From assembly GCA_009760885.1 (NCBI GenBank), contig CM019691.1, positions 25,109,314-25,173,313 of the forward strand: 64,000 nt of DNA, written 5' to 3'. The notes under the pieces were generated by a model. That model made no database searches. It saw nothing but the letters and a program-made list of their open reading frames with translations, and was not told the DNA's origin. Each line of letters starts with the position of its first letter. Position 1 is the stretch's first letter. Below, in pieces: positions 33,910 to 43,984 of this stretch. Made by a program: the position numbers and the translations under genes. The stretch is from Achatina immaculata (taxonomy: Eukaryota; Mollusca; Gastropoda; Stylommatophora; Achatinidae).

Positions 33910-34090
33910 CGTCCTGTGTGTTTTTGTATGAATAAGGTTGCAGCCGAGACCTTACGTTTGTTTTTATATGAATAAGGTGGTAGTCACGACCTTATAACTG
34001 TATGTTTTTATACGAATAAGGTGGTAGCTGAGACCTTACAACTGTTGTTTTTATACGAATAAGGTGGTAGCCGAGACCTTACTATAGCAG
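33910..34090. repeat. 44-bp minisatellite, left block
   Basis: About four units of TGTGTTTTTATACGAATAAG plus GTGGTAGCCGAGACCTTAYAAC. The same unit resumes at 34818. Confidence 0.9.
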
Positions 34091-34817
34091 TATACTGAAT
34101 GTTAGGATGTAAGATAGATAACTCATCTAAGAATTGTAAAAATTAATATAAAATGAGTTATCTTTTAAAGTAATCAGCTATTTGTGAGTAGAGTCCATCT
34201 GCTTTGTCTCGGGTTGCACGAGGGTCACGGTTAAAGTATGCCAGGAAAAAGGTCAGGTGAGAGAGAAATCATATGACTGAGGGACAGTTGTGTTTGTGTA
34301 TCGTCTGAGATAGACGTAACTTAGTCTGTTAGAAATGTTTAGTGAAACAGATGTAGAATAGAGTGTATTAAGATGCTCTGATGGCGTTAGTAGTCTGTCG
34401 GGAACATATATCGTGGAGATGTCCAGTCTTGTGTCCATGGATTTTGTTGATGCCTTTGTCGTTCTCGTCATATCGCTCATCGACTCAACGTCACCCCATG
34501 CATCATTAAAGTAATTTCAACTGTAAAGTTGCTGCTTCTGTATTACTATTTCCATTGAGAGAGAATGAACCTGGTAGCAAGTAAGTCTGTGAAGTGAATA
34601 ACAAAACAGACGCAAAACAACGTAGAATAGTCGTAGATTAAGTGAGATAAAATATTACCAGTAATTGATAAAGTCAACACTTGACATATTGTAAACAGAA
34701 AGAACATTATTCCAGTGGACAATAGTGGAAATTTAGGGAGATGAATAGCAATGCATCTACAGTTTAAAATCTACACACAGAAGAGCAGAAGATGGAATCG
34801 CAGAGGATCGTACTTTA
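34091..34817. other. Unique DNA between two blocks of the same minisatellite
   Basis: A 75-codon minus-strand frame (34480-34253) rich in Thr/Ser contains LDISTIYVPDRLL and LSYVYLRRYTNT. No family is recognised and no splice sites were matched, so it is not called as a gene. No inverted ends or target duplications were seen at the edges. Confidence 0.4.
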
Positions 34818-34970
34818 TTACAACTGTGTATTTTTATACGAATAAGGTGGTAGCCGAGACCTTATAACTGTGTGTTTTTATACAAATAAGGTGGTAGCCG
34901 AGACCTTATAACTGTGTGTTTTTATACAAATAAGGTGGTAGCCGAGACCTTACAACTGTGTGTGATCAGT
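34818..34970. repeat. 44-bp minisatellite, right block
   Basis: Three further units with ACAAATAAGGTGGTAGCCGA, very similar to the left block. Confidence 0.9.
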
Positions 34971-35245
34971 TCATGAATAAAACTGTTCTCATATTTTCAA
35001 ATGATCTAATTAAGCGAAATATATGATACCTGCCACACAGTGCAGAGATAAAATTGCATTAATAAATGTTCTCATAGCCGCCATGGAGTACCTGCATACT
35101 GTTGAGGCCCTCCTTGGCTTATAAGTCAGCGTATAGTCATCGTGTGCACTGATTCTTCACTGAAGGGTATATCAGAACAGGGGGTCGGAAACCTGTCGCC
35201 CGCGGACCGTACCAAACTAAATATGATGTCATTATTACGTAATAT

Positions 35246-35822
35246 TCAGTCAGTCGTTTGCATGACCCTTCCGGAACTTTGCCTCCCTAACTTTGCCTCC
35301 TGTAGGCCTCTCGGTTGTGAGCAAGATGGCCTGCTGCTGATGCATCCATTTGCAGATCATCAACGATGTCTTGCAGCCATCTTCGCCTTGGTCTTCTTCT
35401 CTTTCTTTTTTCCAATTATGTACCCTTCCAAGGCGGTCTTCTCTAAATTCTCATGACGTTTAATGTGTCCAAAATATTTAAGTTTTCTCTGCTTAATCCT
35501 CTTTACTAGCCAGCCTTCTTCAATATTAAGTTCTTGTAGTACGTATATATGGTCGAGGGTTCGAATCCCCAGCTGAGCGGGATTTTTTTTCCGACCAATA
35601 CGGCCCCGAGGTCGACCCAGCCTCGTAAAATGGGTACCAGAGAAAATCTGGGAAGTAAAGGCAGCGAGGAAAGGAACTGGTCACCCTACCTCATACGCTG
35701 ATGACCCAGCATAATGAGGTCTCTAACGCTTCACCCCCTACGGCATTTGCTATGGGACTATCTTTACTTTTTTTTTTTTTTTTAGTACGTATATATTTGG
35801 GGTTTTTGTGTCCTAATTTTAT
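35246..35822 (-). pseudogene. LINE family A, short copy split by a SINE
   Basis: Family A 3' end with a (CTGA)n tail, 5'-truncated at 35822. A 12-bp duplication ATTACGTAATAT flanks it (35234-35245 and 35823-35834). The S1 SINE occupies 35551-35783. Confidence 0.92.
35551..35783 (+). mobile_element. tRNA-derived SINE, family S1, copy 2
   Basis: It starts just before the B box (GGTCGAGGGTTCGAATCCCC), continues with ATTTTTTTTCC and the AAATGGGTACCAG body, and ends in a T run of about 18. A perfect 13-bp duplication AGTACGTATATAT flanks it (35538-35550 and 35784-35796), proving retroposition into the LINE fragment. The A box is lost by 5' truncation. Confidence 0.95.
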
Positions 35823-35992
35823 ATTACGTAATATAATATTACGTAAGTGAAATAATGGTGGATGGAATGGGAGAGCAGCTGACAGATAATGTTGGTTATG
35901 GTCACCATTCTATGATGGTAGGCAGATGATCTCAATGTAGGGACAATGGCTACGATCACTGACTAGTACAGTCACTGCCCGGAAGGAAAGCA

Positions 35993-37597
35993 ATGGTAAA
36001 CTACCTTCTGGAAACATACCAAGAAACCCAAGCAGCAATCATGGAAAGTCAAATAGGAAAAAGATCTGGTGGTGAGTCCCCCAGGCCAGATAGATCTAAT
36101 TTTCACACTGGGGAAGAGTGTGAGGCAGAGGTCGGTACTAGTAATTGTGATGACGGACAAAATCCTGACGGTGTTACCAAGGAAAACCCCTGTATCAAAC
36201 TAAAAAGAAAAATAAGAGTAGGAACATGGAATGTAAGAAGTATGTATGAGGGAAAATATCAAGTAATAAGTGACGAGATGAAAAGAACGCGGATACACAT
36301 TTTGGGAATCTGCGAACATCGATGGAAAGGATCAGGACACTTTAAGAGCGAGAATGATAATATATTTATATATTCTGGCGGAGAAGTAGGAGGAAAGAAT
36401 GGAGTGGCTTTTTATTTGGACAAATCAACATCAAAAGCATTACTAGGCTACAATCCAGTAAGTGATAGAATCCTAACAATCAGACTTAAGGGCATTCCTA
36501 GAAATGTAACAGTCATCCAGGTATATGCACCTACATCAGCAGCAGAAGAAGATGAAGTAGAACATTTTTATAACACACTGCAGACGACAATGGACCAGGT
36601 ACGGAAAAATGATATTGTATTTATAATGGGTGATTTTAATGCAAAAATTGGTACAGAAAGAGCAGAAGATGAAGGACATGTTGTAGGGAAATTTAGCATA
36701 GGACACAGAAATGAGGCAGGTGACAATCTAATGGCGTTTTGTATGGAAAATGAGCTAATGATCGCTAACACACTTTTTAAACAACATCCAAGAAGACTTT
36801 ACACATGGACATCACCTGATGGGAAAACCAGGAATCAAATAGATTACATTTTAGTGCAGAGAAGGTGGAGGTCAAGCATAACATCAGCAAAAACTTTACC
36901 AGGTGCTTATTGTGACACGGACCATGAGTTATTAATAGCAGACATGAAGATAAAGATAAAAAAGATAGTTATGGGATCAAGACCACTCCGCTTTGACCTT
37001 ACAAATATACCAGAACAATACGGTATAGAAGTGAAGAACCGTTTCGAAATCCTGATGGCTGTACAGGAAGAGATGACACCAGATGAATTGGCTACGCAGG
37101 CCAAAGATATCTTAGTAACAACAGCTAAAGACATGGTTCCAGTAAAGAAAACACAAAAGAATAGATGGATCACAGCAGGTACACTAGAACTGATAAAACA
37201 ATGTAGAGAAATGAAGACGCAATGGAGAGTGACAAACAACAACAAAGATAAATATAAAACTTTAACAAAAGAAGTACGAAGAAACATAAGAAAAGACAAA
37301 AAACAATACATACAAGATTGTTGTGAAAGAATAGAAGAACATCAGAGGTGTGGAAGAGATAGTGAAATGTTTAAAGAAATGAAGACATTGACGAGAAATG
37401 TCACACCTAAGCTAAATGTAATTTGTGATGAGATGGGGAATACCCTGACAGAGACAGAGGAAATTCTGGAAAGATGGAAGGAATATTGCAAAGAATGTAT
37501 GAAACAACCGACTGTGGAAGCAGAAATCAACAGTGTGAATTATTATTGGAGGAGAAAGAACCCGAGCCGACAATGGAAGAAGTTTTATGGGCAATAA
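35993..37597 (+). CDS. LINE A apurinic-type endonuclease and linker
   Basis: A 534-codon frame. After a ~70-residue acidic N-terminus, the endonuclease domain shows GTWNVRSM, LGICEHRW, VQVYAPT-type (VIQVYAPTS), MGDFNAKIG and YTWTSPDGKTRNQIDYI, then a DTDHELLIA catalytic Asp-His. These are the conserved motifs of LINE endonucleases, which nick target DNA to prime reverse transcription. A helical linker with KKTQKNRW follows. The frame is lost near residue 518 (around 37545), where the +1 frame continues into the reverse transcriptase with LLEEKEPEPTMEEV. Start choice is uncertain: the first ATG at 35993 lies within sequence shared with the internally deleted copy at 453-687. Confidence 0.92.
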   Translation: MVNYLLETYQETQAAIMESQIGKRSGGESPRPDRSNFHTGEECEAEVGTSNCDDGQNPDGVTKENPCIKLKRKIRVGTWNVRSMYEGKYQVISDEMKRTRIHILGICEHRWKGSGHFKSENDNIFIYSGGEVGGKNGVAFYLDKSTSKALLGYNPVSDRILTIRLKGIPRNVTVIQVYAPTSAAEEDEVEHFYNTLQTTMDQVRKNDIVFIMGDFNAKIGTERAEDEGHVVGKFSIGHRNEAGDNLMAFCMENELMIANTLFKQHPRRLYTWTSPDGKTRNQIDYILVQRRWRSSITSAKTLPGAYCDTDHELLIADMKIKIKKIVMGSRPLRFDLTNIPEQYGIEVKNRFEILMAVQEEMTPDELATQAKDILVTTAKDMVPVKKTQKNRWITAGTLELIKQCREMKTQWRVTNNNKDKYKTLTKEVRRNIRKDKKQYIQDCCERIEEHQRCGRDSEMFKEMKTLTRNVTPKLNVICDEMGNTLTETEEILERWKEYCKECMKQPTVEAEINSVNYYWRRKNPSRQWKKFYGQ

Positions 37598-38430
37598 AGA
37601 GTCTGAAAAATGGTAAATCACCAGGATGTGATGAGATAACCACTGAATTTATTAAAGCAGGAGGAAAGGAGTGTGCAACAATCTATCATGCACTATGTAA
37701 AAAGATATGGCATTCAGGTATTTGGCCAAAAGAATGGAAAAGAACTGTATTCATACCACTGCCAAAAAAGGGTAACCTGAAATTATGCACCAACTACAGA
37801 ACTGTTGCCCTGATTAGTCATGCCAGTAAAATTCTGTTAAAAATCATAATGGGTAGACTTCGAAAGAAAATAGAAGAAGAAGTCAATATGGTCCAAGCTG
37901 GCTTCAGGCAAGGAAGAGGATCAAGAGATCATATATTCAATCTAAGATTAATAATAGAGAAATGCAGGGAGTTTAATGTGAATCTATATTTATCCTTTAT
38001 AGACTACTCAAAGGCATTTGATTGTGTACAACACCAGAAACTTTGGGAAATAATGGAAAAAATGGGATTTCCAACACATTTGATACAATTAACATCACTG
38101 CTGTATTCAGACCAACAAGCAGCAGTAAGAGTAAATGGTGAAACATCAAGTTGGTTTGACATAAAACAAGGGGTCCGTCAGGGGTGCATATTGTCACCCT
38201 ACTTATTTAACTTGTATACTGAAAATATAATGAGGAATGTTAGAGAAGATGTAGACAAAGAATATTACGATGCCATAACAGTTGGAGGTTATGAAATACC
38301 AGAGATTAGATATGCTGATGACACAGTATTGCTGTCCACAACACAAGAAGGAATGGAAAAACTAATTATGTCAGTCCGCAGAACAGCGAAGAGCAGAACC
38401 TCTATCTTAATGCAAAGAAAACTAAAGTGA
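37474..38430 (+). CDS. LINE A reverse transcriptase domain
   Basis: From about residue 25 the frame continues the polyprotein: KNGKSPGCDEITTEF, KEWKRTVFIPLPKKG, NYRTVALISHASKILLKII, QAGFRQGRGSRDHIFNL, SFIDYSKAFDCV, GVRQGCILSPYLFNLYTE and the active-site RYADDTVLLS. These are the fingers and palm blocks of non-LTR reverse transcriptases in their normal order. The beginning of the open frame (first ~24 residues) overlaps the upstream frame and is not real. A one-base deletion near 38380 ends it early (SVRRTAKS..., other copies read SVRKNSEEQ). Confidence 0.92.
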   Translation: MEGILQRMYETTDCGSRNQQCELLLEEKEPEPTMEEVLWAIKSLKNGKSPGCDEITTEFIKAGGKECATIYHALCKKIWHSGIWPKEWKRTVFIPLPKKGNLKLCTNYRTVALISHASKILLKIIMGRLRKKIEEEVNMVQAGFRQGRGSRDHIFNLRLIIEKCREFNVNLYLSFIDYSKAFDCVQHQKLWEIMEKMGFPTHLIQLTSLLYSDQQAAVRVNGETSSWFDIKQGVRQGCILSPYLFNLYTENIMRNVREDVDKEYYDAITVGGYEIPEIRYADDTVLLSTTQEGMEKLIMSVRRTAKSRTSILMQRKLK

Positions 38431-39083
38431 TGACAACTGACAAAACAAACAAGGCAACTGAAATATGTATCAATGAGGAAAAACTGGAAGAAGTGGAGAG
38501 TTTTGAATATCTTGGATCACTACTAACTAATAATGGAGATACAATGAGGGAAATTAAAAGGAGGACATCTATTGCTCTTCAGAAAGTAAAACAAATAAAG
38601 AATCTGTGGAGAGGAGCAGACAGAACCACAAAAATAAGATTTTTAAGGGCATGCATCTTTCCCATCGCAACATATGCCTGTGAGACCTGGACACTTAACA
38701 AAACAGCTGAAAAGCACATAAATGCCTTTGAATGTAAATGCTATAGAAGAGTTCTCCAAATATCGTGGACACAAAAAAGAACAAATATATCTATACTACA
38801 AGAGCTTAATATTGAAGAAGGCTGGCTAGTAAAGAGGATTAAAGAGAGAAAACTTAAATATTTTGGACACATTAAACGTCATGATAATTTAGAGAAGACC
38901 GTATTGGAAGGATACATAATGGGAAAAAGAAAAAGAGGAAGACCGAAACGAAGATGGCTGCAAGACATCGTTGATGATCTGGAAATGGATGCAGCAGCAG
39001 CAGGCCATCTTGCTCACAACCGAGAGGCCTACAGGAGTGCTGTTTGGGAGGCAAAGTTCCGCAAGGGACATGCAAAGGAATGA
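38427..39083 (+). CDS. LINE A reverse transcriptase thumb and C-terminus
   Basis: Continuation after the frameshift: MTTDKTNKATEICINEEKLE, FEYLGSLLTNNGDTMREIKR, ACETWTLNKTAEKHINAFEC, RKLKYFGHIKRHDNLEKTVL and GKRKRGRPKRRWLQD, ending KFRKGHAKE and stop. The GRPRRRW-type ending recurs in all family A copies and in related families here. The last codons lie only a few bases from the (TGAA)n tail, so the 3' UTR is almost absent. Confidence 0.92.
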   Translation: MMTTDKTNKATEICINEEKLEEVESFEYLGSLLTNNGDTMREIKRRTSIALQKVKQIKNLWRGADRTTKIRFLRACIFPIATYACETWTLNKTAEKHINAFECKCYRRVLQISWTQKRTNISILQELNIEEGWLVKRIKERKLKYFGHIKRHDNLEKTVLEGYIMGKRKRGRPKRRWLQDIVDDLEMDAAAAGHLAHNREAYRSAVWEAKFRKGHAKE

Positions 39084-39539
39084 ATGAATGAAGTGAAATA
39101 AATATTATCCACAGTTTTATAATATATTATTAGTGGTATTACGCTGACTAAATAGTTACAGATACGAATGTGGCCCGCTGGTCGCTCACATAGTTGACAC
39201 CCGGCCCCTTGTAACATAGGGTTACCGATTGAGTCACTCACGATGGTTATGTCCCTTGAAACTTGACAGAAAGTCTACCTACACCTCAACAACTGCTTCA
39301 TAAGAATAGATCAGCAGGTGAGAGACACTTTGATATTCCTCCTCTCATGCTGTTTTTAGTTCAGATTGTTTGGGCTTGCTATAGGCGTCCTTGGCACGAC
39401 ATTTCAAACGTGCTCTAACGTCGCATCAGTTTTTTTCTCGGGCTGGCATACACCTCTTTATTCCTGGCTTCTCAGATATTACAAGCTTTCTCTAGGTATT
39501 ATCTTCCTGGATGCGTCCTTGATCTTTAAAGTGTTAACA

Positions 39540-39612
39540 TTTCTGCAGATTTTGCCGGGTTTTTATTTAACGCTAACATTTCTGCAGATTTTGCCGGGTT
39601 TTTATTTAACGC
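39540..39612. repeat. 40-bp direct duplication
   Basis: ACATTTCTGCAGATTTTGCC plus GGGTTTTTATTTAACGCT occurs twice in a row, immediately before the hAT element. Confidence 0.9.
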
Positions 39613-39626
39613 TATATCCCCTAGAT

Positions 39627-40682
39627 CAGTGGTTCCCAAATGGTGGTCAGCGAAGCCCCGGGAGTCCGCCAAACCTGCCGTGGGGGGTCCGTGACAAAAA
39701 CCCAAAATCCTTTGTTTATTTCAGGGTTAAATGTTTAACAACCGATGTTTCGGCGATTCCTGTGTGGAAGGAATACACTTTTGCCCCATATATATTTCTG
39801 ATGCCCACGATTTTACAGATTTATGATTATAAGAAGGGTGATGAGAAAATGTTGAAACATTATAATTTCCTCCACATACCTTTGAGAACAAACGATTTCG
39901 ACATATTCTCACACGAAGAGCAAGCACAGTAATCGGCTTGATGTTGATCCAGTTTTGAGATTAAAAATAGGAAATATTGAACCAGATATGGAAGCGACCT
40001 TATAACTGTGGAGAGGAGCAGACAGAACCACAAAAATAAGATTTTTAAGGGCATGCATCTTTCCCATAGCAACATATGCCTGTGAGACCTGGACACTTAA
40101 CAAAACAGCTGAGAAACACATAAATGCCTTTGAATGTAAATGCTATAGAAGAGTTCTCCAAATATCGTGGACACAAAAAAGAACAAATATATCCATACTA
40201 CAAGAGCTTAATATTGAAGAAGGCTGGCTAGTGAAGAGGATTAAAGAGAGAAAACTGAAATATTTTGGACACATTAAACGTCATGATAATTTAGAGAAGA
40301 CCGTATTGGAAGGATACATAATGGGAAAAAGAAAAAGAGGAAGACCAAGACGAAGATGGCTGCAAGACATCGTTGACGATCTGGAAATGGATGCAACAGC
40401 AGCAGGCCATCTTGCTCACAACCGAGAGGCCTACAGGAGTGCTGTTTGGGAGGCAAAGTTCCGCAAGGGACATGCAAATGAATGAATGGAAGCGACTGTT
40501 CGGAAATTAAAAAAAAAACATAGGGGCACGATTTCTCTCAGCATATTTAAGTAGCTTTGCTGTCACATATTGCATATTCTTTTCATTTGTCAGAACAAGG
40601 AGAAATGTTAATTGCTGTCTATTTTTTTTTCTAAAGTACATTGTCATTTTCTAGATTCAAAATTGTAAACTGAGAACCACCG
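39627..40682 (+). mobile_element. hAT non-autonomous element with LINE A inside
   Basis: The ends CAGTGGTTCCCAAATGG and (minus strand) CGGTGGTTCTCAGTTTAC form inverted repeats. Flanks CCCTAGAT (39619-39626) and CTCTAGAT (40683-40690) match at 7 of 8 and fit the hAT TCTAGA-type target preference. Without the LINE A insertion it is ~0.57 kb. Internal blocks (GAACCAGATATGGAAGC, then TGTTCGGAAATTAAAAA; CATTTGTCAGAACAAG) match the hAT element at 46759-47276. Confidence 0.9.
39999..40485 (+). pseudogene. LINE family A, 3' fragment inside hAT
   Basis: 5'-truncated at the TGTGGAGAGGAGCAGAC block and complete to a (TGAA)n tail, with an 11-bp duplication ATGGAAGCGAC (39988-39998 and 40486-40496). The C-terminal frame is intact from RIKERKLKYFGHIKRH to RKGHANE. 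It is very similar to 38600-39085. Confidence 0.95.
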
Positions 40683-40865
40683 CTCTAGATGGTGCCACCA
40701 CGACGTCATATAATGTAATATAATATCATGTTAGCAAAGATTACGGGAATAAGTGCAGTGGCAAAGACTTCCTTTTGCTTTTGAAGAAAGTGGTTTCGAG
40801 ACCTCGGCTGCTCTGACCCATCAGTAAACCAATTACGATAATGTCAAAAAGACACAGAAAACTTG

Positions 40866-40985
40866 TTTCTGAAACGGAATGACTTCCAGCAAGACGAGGC
40901 AGACTGAGGAAAGTTGTACAACACAGGACTGTCTTTGCAATTAATATAAAGTAGATATGGGGGTAACAATCTGAACCCCAAAGAT
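40866..40985 (+). repeat. Repeat R5, copy 1
   Basis: TCTGAAACGGAATGACTTCC, GGACTGTCTTTGCA and AAAGTAGATATGG recur at 41694-41815 in the same orientation, ~85% alike by eye. The two copies flank the LINE C fragment. Confidence 0.75.
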
Positions 40986-41054
40986 GAGATTTCGCCAGAA
41001 CTTAAACCGCGTTAATTCTAACAGATAAAAAGTACAGAGTTCTTTTTTTTAAAA

Positions 41055-41693
41055 TACATCATCATCATCATCATGTGCCATGTCGACTGGCTCTGGCTAT
41101 TATGCTTCTCCAGAGTACTCTATCCTTCATGTGGGCCATTAGCTCAGCTGGTGATCTCCTCTCATACCAACTCGTCAGACTGTCCAGTATCATTTCTCTT
41201 GGTCTTCCCCTGGCTCTTCCCTAAATTTTTCCTGTTGTTATAATATTTTCAACGACCCCTCTTCTCATTGCGTTTTCGATGAAAGTACATTGTCTCTTTC
41301 ATATTTTTTGACAAAACATTTTGAATCTCCAGTCCTTCTCAGACATTTTCTATTAGTTATTTTTGCTGTCCAGAGGATTCGCAACATTCTTCTAATAAAC
41401 CACATTTCTGCTGCTTCCAATGATTTTTGTGCAGACCTGCCTATTGTCCATGATTCACTTCCATATAACAAGATAGGTTCAATATAGCATTTTAGTACTC
41501 ATTCATTGATAAGGATGTGTTGGATAATATGTTTCTCATTCTCTGAAATGCAGTCTTTGCTTGGCCTATTCTGTTCCTAATTTCTGTTCTGCATTTCCCA
41601 TCTGAAGTTATTAAAGCTCCAAGGTATTTGAATTTCTGCACCTGCTTTAGAATAGCTCCATTTAATTTTATACTGCATTTTGGTGGAGTCTGG
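41055..41693 (-). pseudogene. LINE family C 3' fragment
   Basis: The minus strand has SIKLNGAILKQVQKFKYLGA, SDGKCRTEIRNRIGQAK, LLYGSESWTIGRSAQKSLEA and WFIRRMLRILWTAKITN, with frameshifts, then the 3' end AGTCGACATGGCACATGATG running into (GAT)n. Confidence 0.92.
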
Positions 41694-41815
41694 AAAACTG
41701 TCTCTGAAACAGAATGACTTCCAGGAAGACGAGAAACACTGAAGAAAGCTGTACACACAGGACTGTCTTTGCAGTGAATATAAAGTAGATATGGCCGTAA
41801 CAATCTGAACCCTAA
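41694..41815 (+). repeat. Repeat R5, copy 2
   Basis: See copy 1 at 40866. It follows directly on the 5' truncation point of the LINE C fragment. Confidence 0.75.
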
Positions 41816-42054
41816 ACATTTTAAATGTTTTTAAACACACCCCATCTGTATTAGCAGTTACCAAATGGTGGTCAGCGGCACAATGATAGACTGTAGAAAC
41901 TTCAGGTATATATCCTCGTAAGTTTGAAAACCGCTGACCTATTCCCGCTACAGAACTGAAAACTGTCGATGCCAGAAAAAGTTTGCCCAACTGATTTCTT
42001 TGACTGGGACGAGGTTTCAGACAATTTCTAGACCCACATTTCTATCGAGAGACT

Positions 42055-42335
42055 AACTGATTGATTGATTGATTGACTGACTGACTGACTGACTGACCCA
42101 ATGAACTTCATTTCCAAAGGTGAAGAATTGGGCACGGATGCTCATCTGATATTCTGCACCCGCTATCTTACGACTTTCTGCAAGTTCCAGACTTTCTACA
42201 TCAAATATTACAAATATAGTGTTCATGTAACAAACATGATCAAAACTGAAATACCTGAAATAATAAACCTGGTATGACGACACGTTACGTTTAAATACCC
42301 ACACACTCAGTGCGAAATTACATACATGTAACAAA
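42055..42335 (-). repeat. Dispersed repeat R4, copy 2
   Basis: The minus strand has GATCATGTTTGTTACATGAA, AATATTTGATGTAGAAAGTC, TTCACCTTTGGAAATGAAGT, then TCAGTCAGTCAATCAATC. It is the same layout as 21030-21200. The simple-repeat tail changes from CAGT to CAAT. Confidence 0.5.
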
Positions 42336-42619
42336 GTTACTCTCCCATGATCGCTGCACCGTAGGAGAGTAATACAAAATCACTTACATTCAGCGCCTGC
42401 AATAAGAGTTTAAAGCAATGTACAGACACATGTCTTTCCCACCCCACCCCTCCTTACTCTACTGATTAGCCATTATGTTTTCATCCACATTGCCCCACTC
42501 CCTCCCCCAACTTAAAACATGGAATGTTCCCCCCCCCCCTCCCCTCCATCCCTTAAAACAAATGGCGCCATCCCGGACTCCGAGAGATGCACCACTTGGA
42601 CTCCCTTCTGTCACTGGCC

Positions 42620-42715
42620 CTGTCACTGGGTCAGACAAGTATGATGTCACTGGGTCAGACAAGTATGATGTCACTGGGTCAGACAAGTATGATGTCACTG
42701 GGTCAGACAAGTATG
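42620..42715. repeat. 24-bp tandem repeat, 4 copies
   Basis: GGGTCAGACAAGTATGATGT plus CACT, nearly identical copies. Confidence 0.95.
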
Positions 42716-42767
42716 CTGCCCATGTGTGTGTGTTCTAATACCTTATGTACTGTTATAACAGAATAGG

Positions 42768-43317
42768 CCAAGCAAAGACTGCATTTCAGAGAATGAGAAA
42801 CATATTATCCAACACATCCTTATCAATGAATGTTAGAAAAACGAGTCCTAAAATGCTACGAGTACATTGAACCTATCTTGTTATATGGAAGTGAATTATG
42901 GACAATAGGCAGGTCTACACAAAAATCATTGGAAGCAGCAGAAATGTGGTTTATTAGAAGAATGTTGCGAATTCCCTGGACAGCAAAAATAACTAATGAA
43001 GAATGTTTGAAAAGAGTTGGAGATAGAAAAAAAATTTGTTAAAAACATATGAGAGAGACAATGTACTTTCACATGACAACCAGTGAGAGGAGGAGGCATT
43101 GAAAATATTATAATAACAGGAAAAATATAGGGAAGAAGAGCCAGGGGAAGACCAAGAGAAATGATACTGGACAGTCTGGCAAAATGGTGTGAGAGGAGAT
43201 CACCAACTGAGCTGATGGTTTGCATGAAGGATCGTGTACTCTGGAGAAGCATAATAGCCAACGCCAGTCGGCACAGCACATGATGATTATGATGATGATA
43301 ATGATGATGATGATGAT
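42768..43317 (+). pseudogene. LINE family C 3' fragment
   Basis: TKITNEECLKRVGDRK, SLEAAEMWFIRRMLRIPWTA and a frame-broken GRARGRPREMILDSL end, then CAGTCGGCACAGCACATGAT and (GATGAT)n. It is in opposite orientation to the copy at 41055. Confidence 0.92.
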
Positions 43318-43979
43318 GTACCGTCAGTTCTAAAAAAATCTTTGCGAACCAGCGTGCAAGATACCGCATATGATCAGGCAGTACTGTCACTAAATGGCCG
43401 TCACTTTTTACACTGCAGTGACATCTGCTTACCGAGACCACACGTTCATTCAGGCACAAATCTCTTCTAAAAATAACCTAAACTTTTTCTCAATGAACTT
43501 TCGAAAACTAACACTAACAGCTTATTCTCACGTGGAGAAGAGAGGAAATTTGTTATTGATGGCAGCTTCTTCTTGTCTATTTTCTAGCGTCTCCAGTTAC
43601 CCTATTCCTTTTCCAACATATGGATCTTTTCCCGCCGTCATGAGCAACTCAGAAGAGATGGAAGGGTCTGCAAAAATAGGGGGCGATGATTTTCATTACA
43701 ACTTCTTCTTCTTAACTGCCGTGAACTGTATCATGCCACACGTCGTTTTATTATCAGTGAGTAGATCATGAGCATGTGGTACGGCTTGATGGTCCGTCTG
43801 AGAATCTCTCATCAATTTTTCTCTTTCTGGGTCATCCTCTTTGTCTGGTTCCTTGGCTTTAAAGGAAAGGGGTATGTTCTTTGCTAAAGGATAAATAGAA
43901 TTCAGTCTCCTCCTGCACACCAGTTCATTCTTTATTTTTCTATAACACTGCTTATGATGAACCACACGTCTTCATTTCT
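43318..43979. other. Unique stretch with an unrecognised minus-strand frame
   Basis: The minus strand is open from ~43965 to 43696 (LSFKAKEPDKEDDPEREKLM, then NKTTCGMIQFTAV and a Lys run). It is charged and low in hydrophobics. No family or splice sites were identified. The GGCATGATACAGTTCACGGC end followed by (AAG)n may be a repeat. Confidence 0.35.
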
Positions 43980-43984
43980 GATCT

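Larger units (their letters stand above)
35857..39090 (+). mobile_element. Near full-length RTE-like LINE, family A
   Basis: A 3.23-kb element flanked by a perfect 11-bp duplication AAGTGAAATAA (35845-35855 and 39091-39101). It begins GGTGGATGGAATGGGAGAGC, has a ~136-base leader, encodes an endonuclease and reverse transcriptase with no separate gag-like first frame, and ends with a (TGAA)n tail. Length, single-polyprotein layout and simple-repeat 3' end fit the RTE clade. Two frameshifts (near 37545 and 38380) break the coding region, so this copy is probably inactive but recent. Confidence 0.95.
35176..39230. mobile_element. Possible short hAT element split by nested insertions
   Basis: Left piece 35176-35233 begins CAGGGGGTCGGAAACCTGTC with GCCCGCGGACC. 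Right piece 39102-39230 has GTGGCCCGCTGGTCGC and ends near AGGGTTACCGA. The GTCGGnAACC and GGCCCGCGGG style is common in hAT elements. Removing the insertions leaves ~200 bases. The end match is imperfect and no 8-bp duplication was found. Confidence 0.35.

Noticed and set aside
36568..37311. Minus-strand frames opposite the LINE endonuclease
   Set aside because: Antisense shadows of a well-supported coding region.
43696..43965. 89-codon charged minus-strand frame as a gene
   Set aside because: No recognised family, no splice sites, and its end looks like a repeat followed by (AAG)n; reported only as an unknown stretch.
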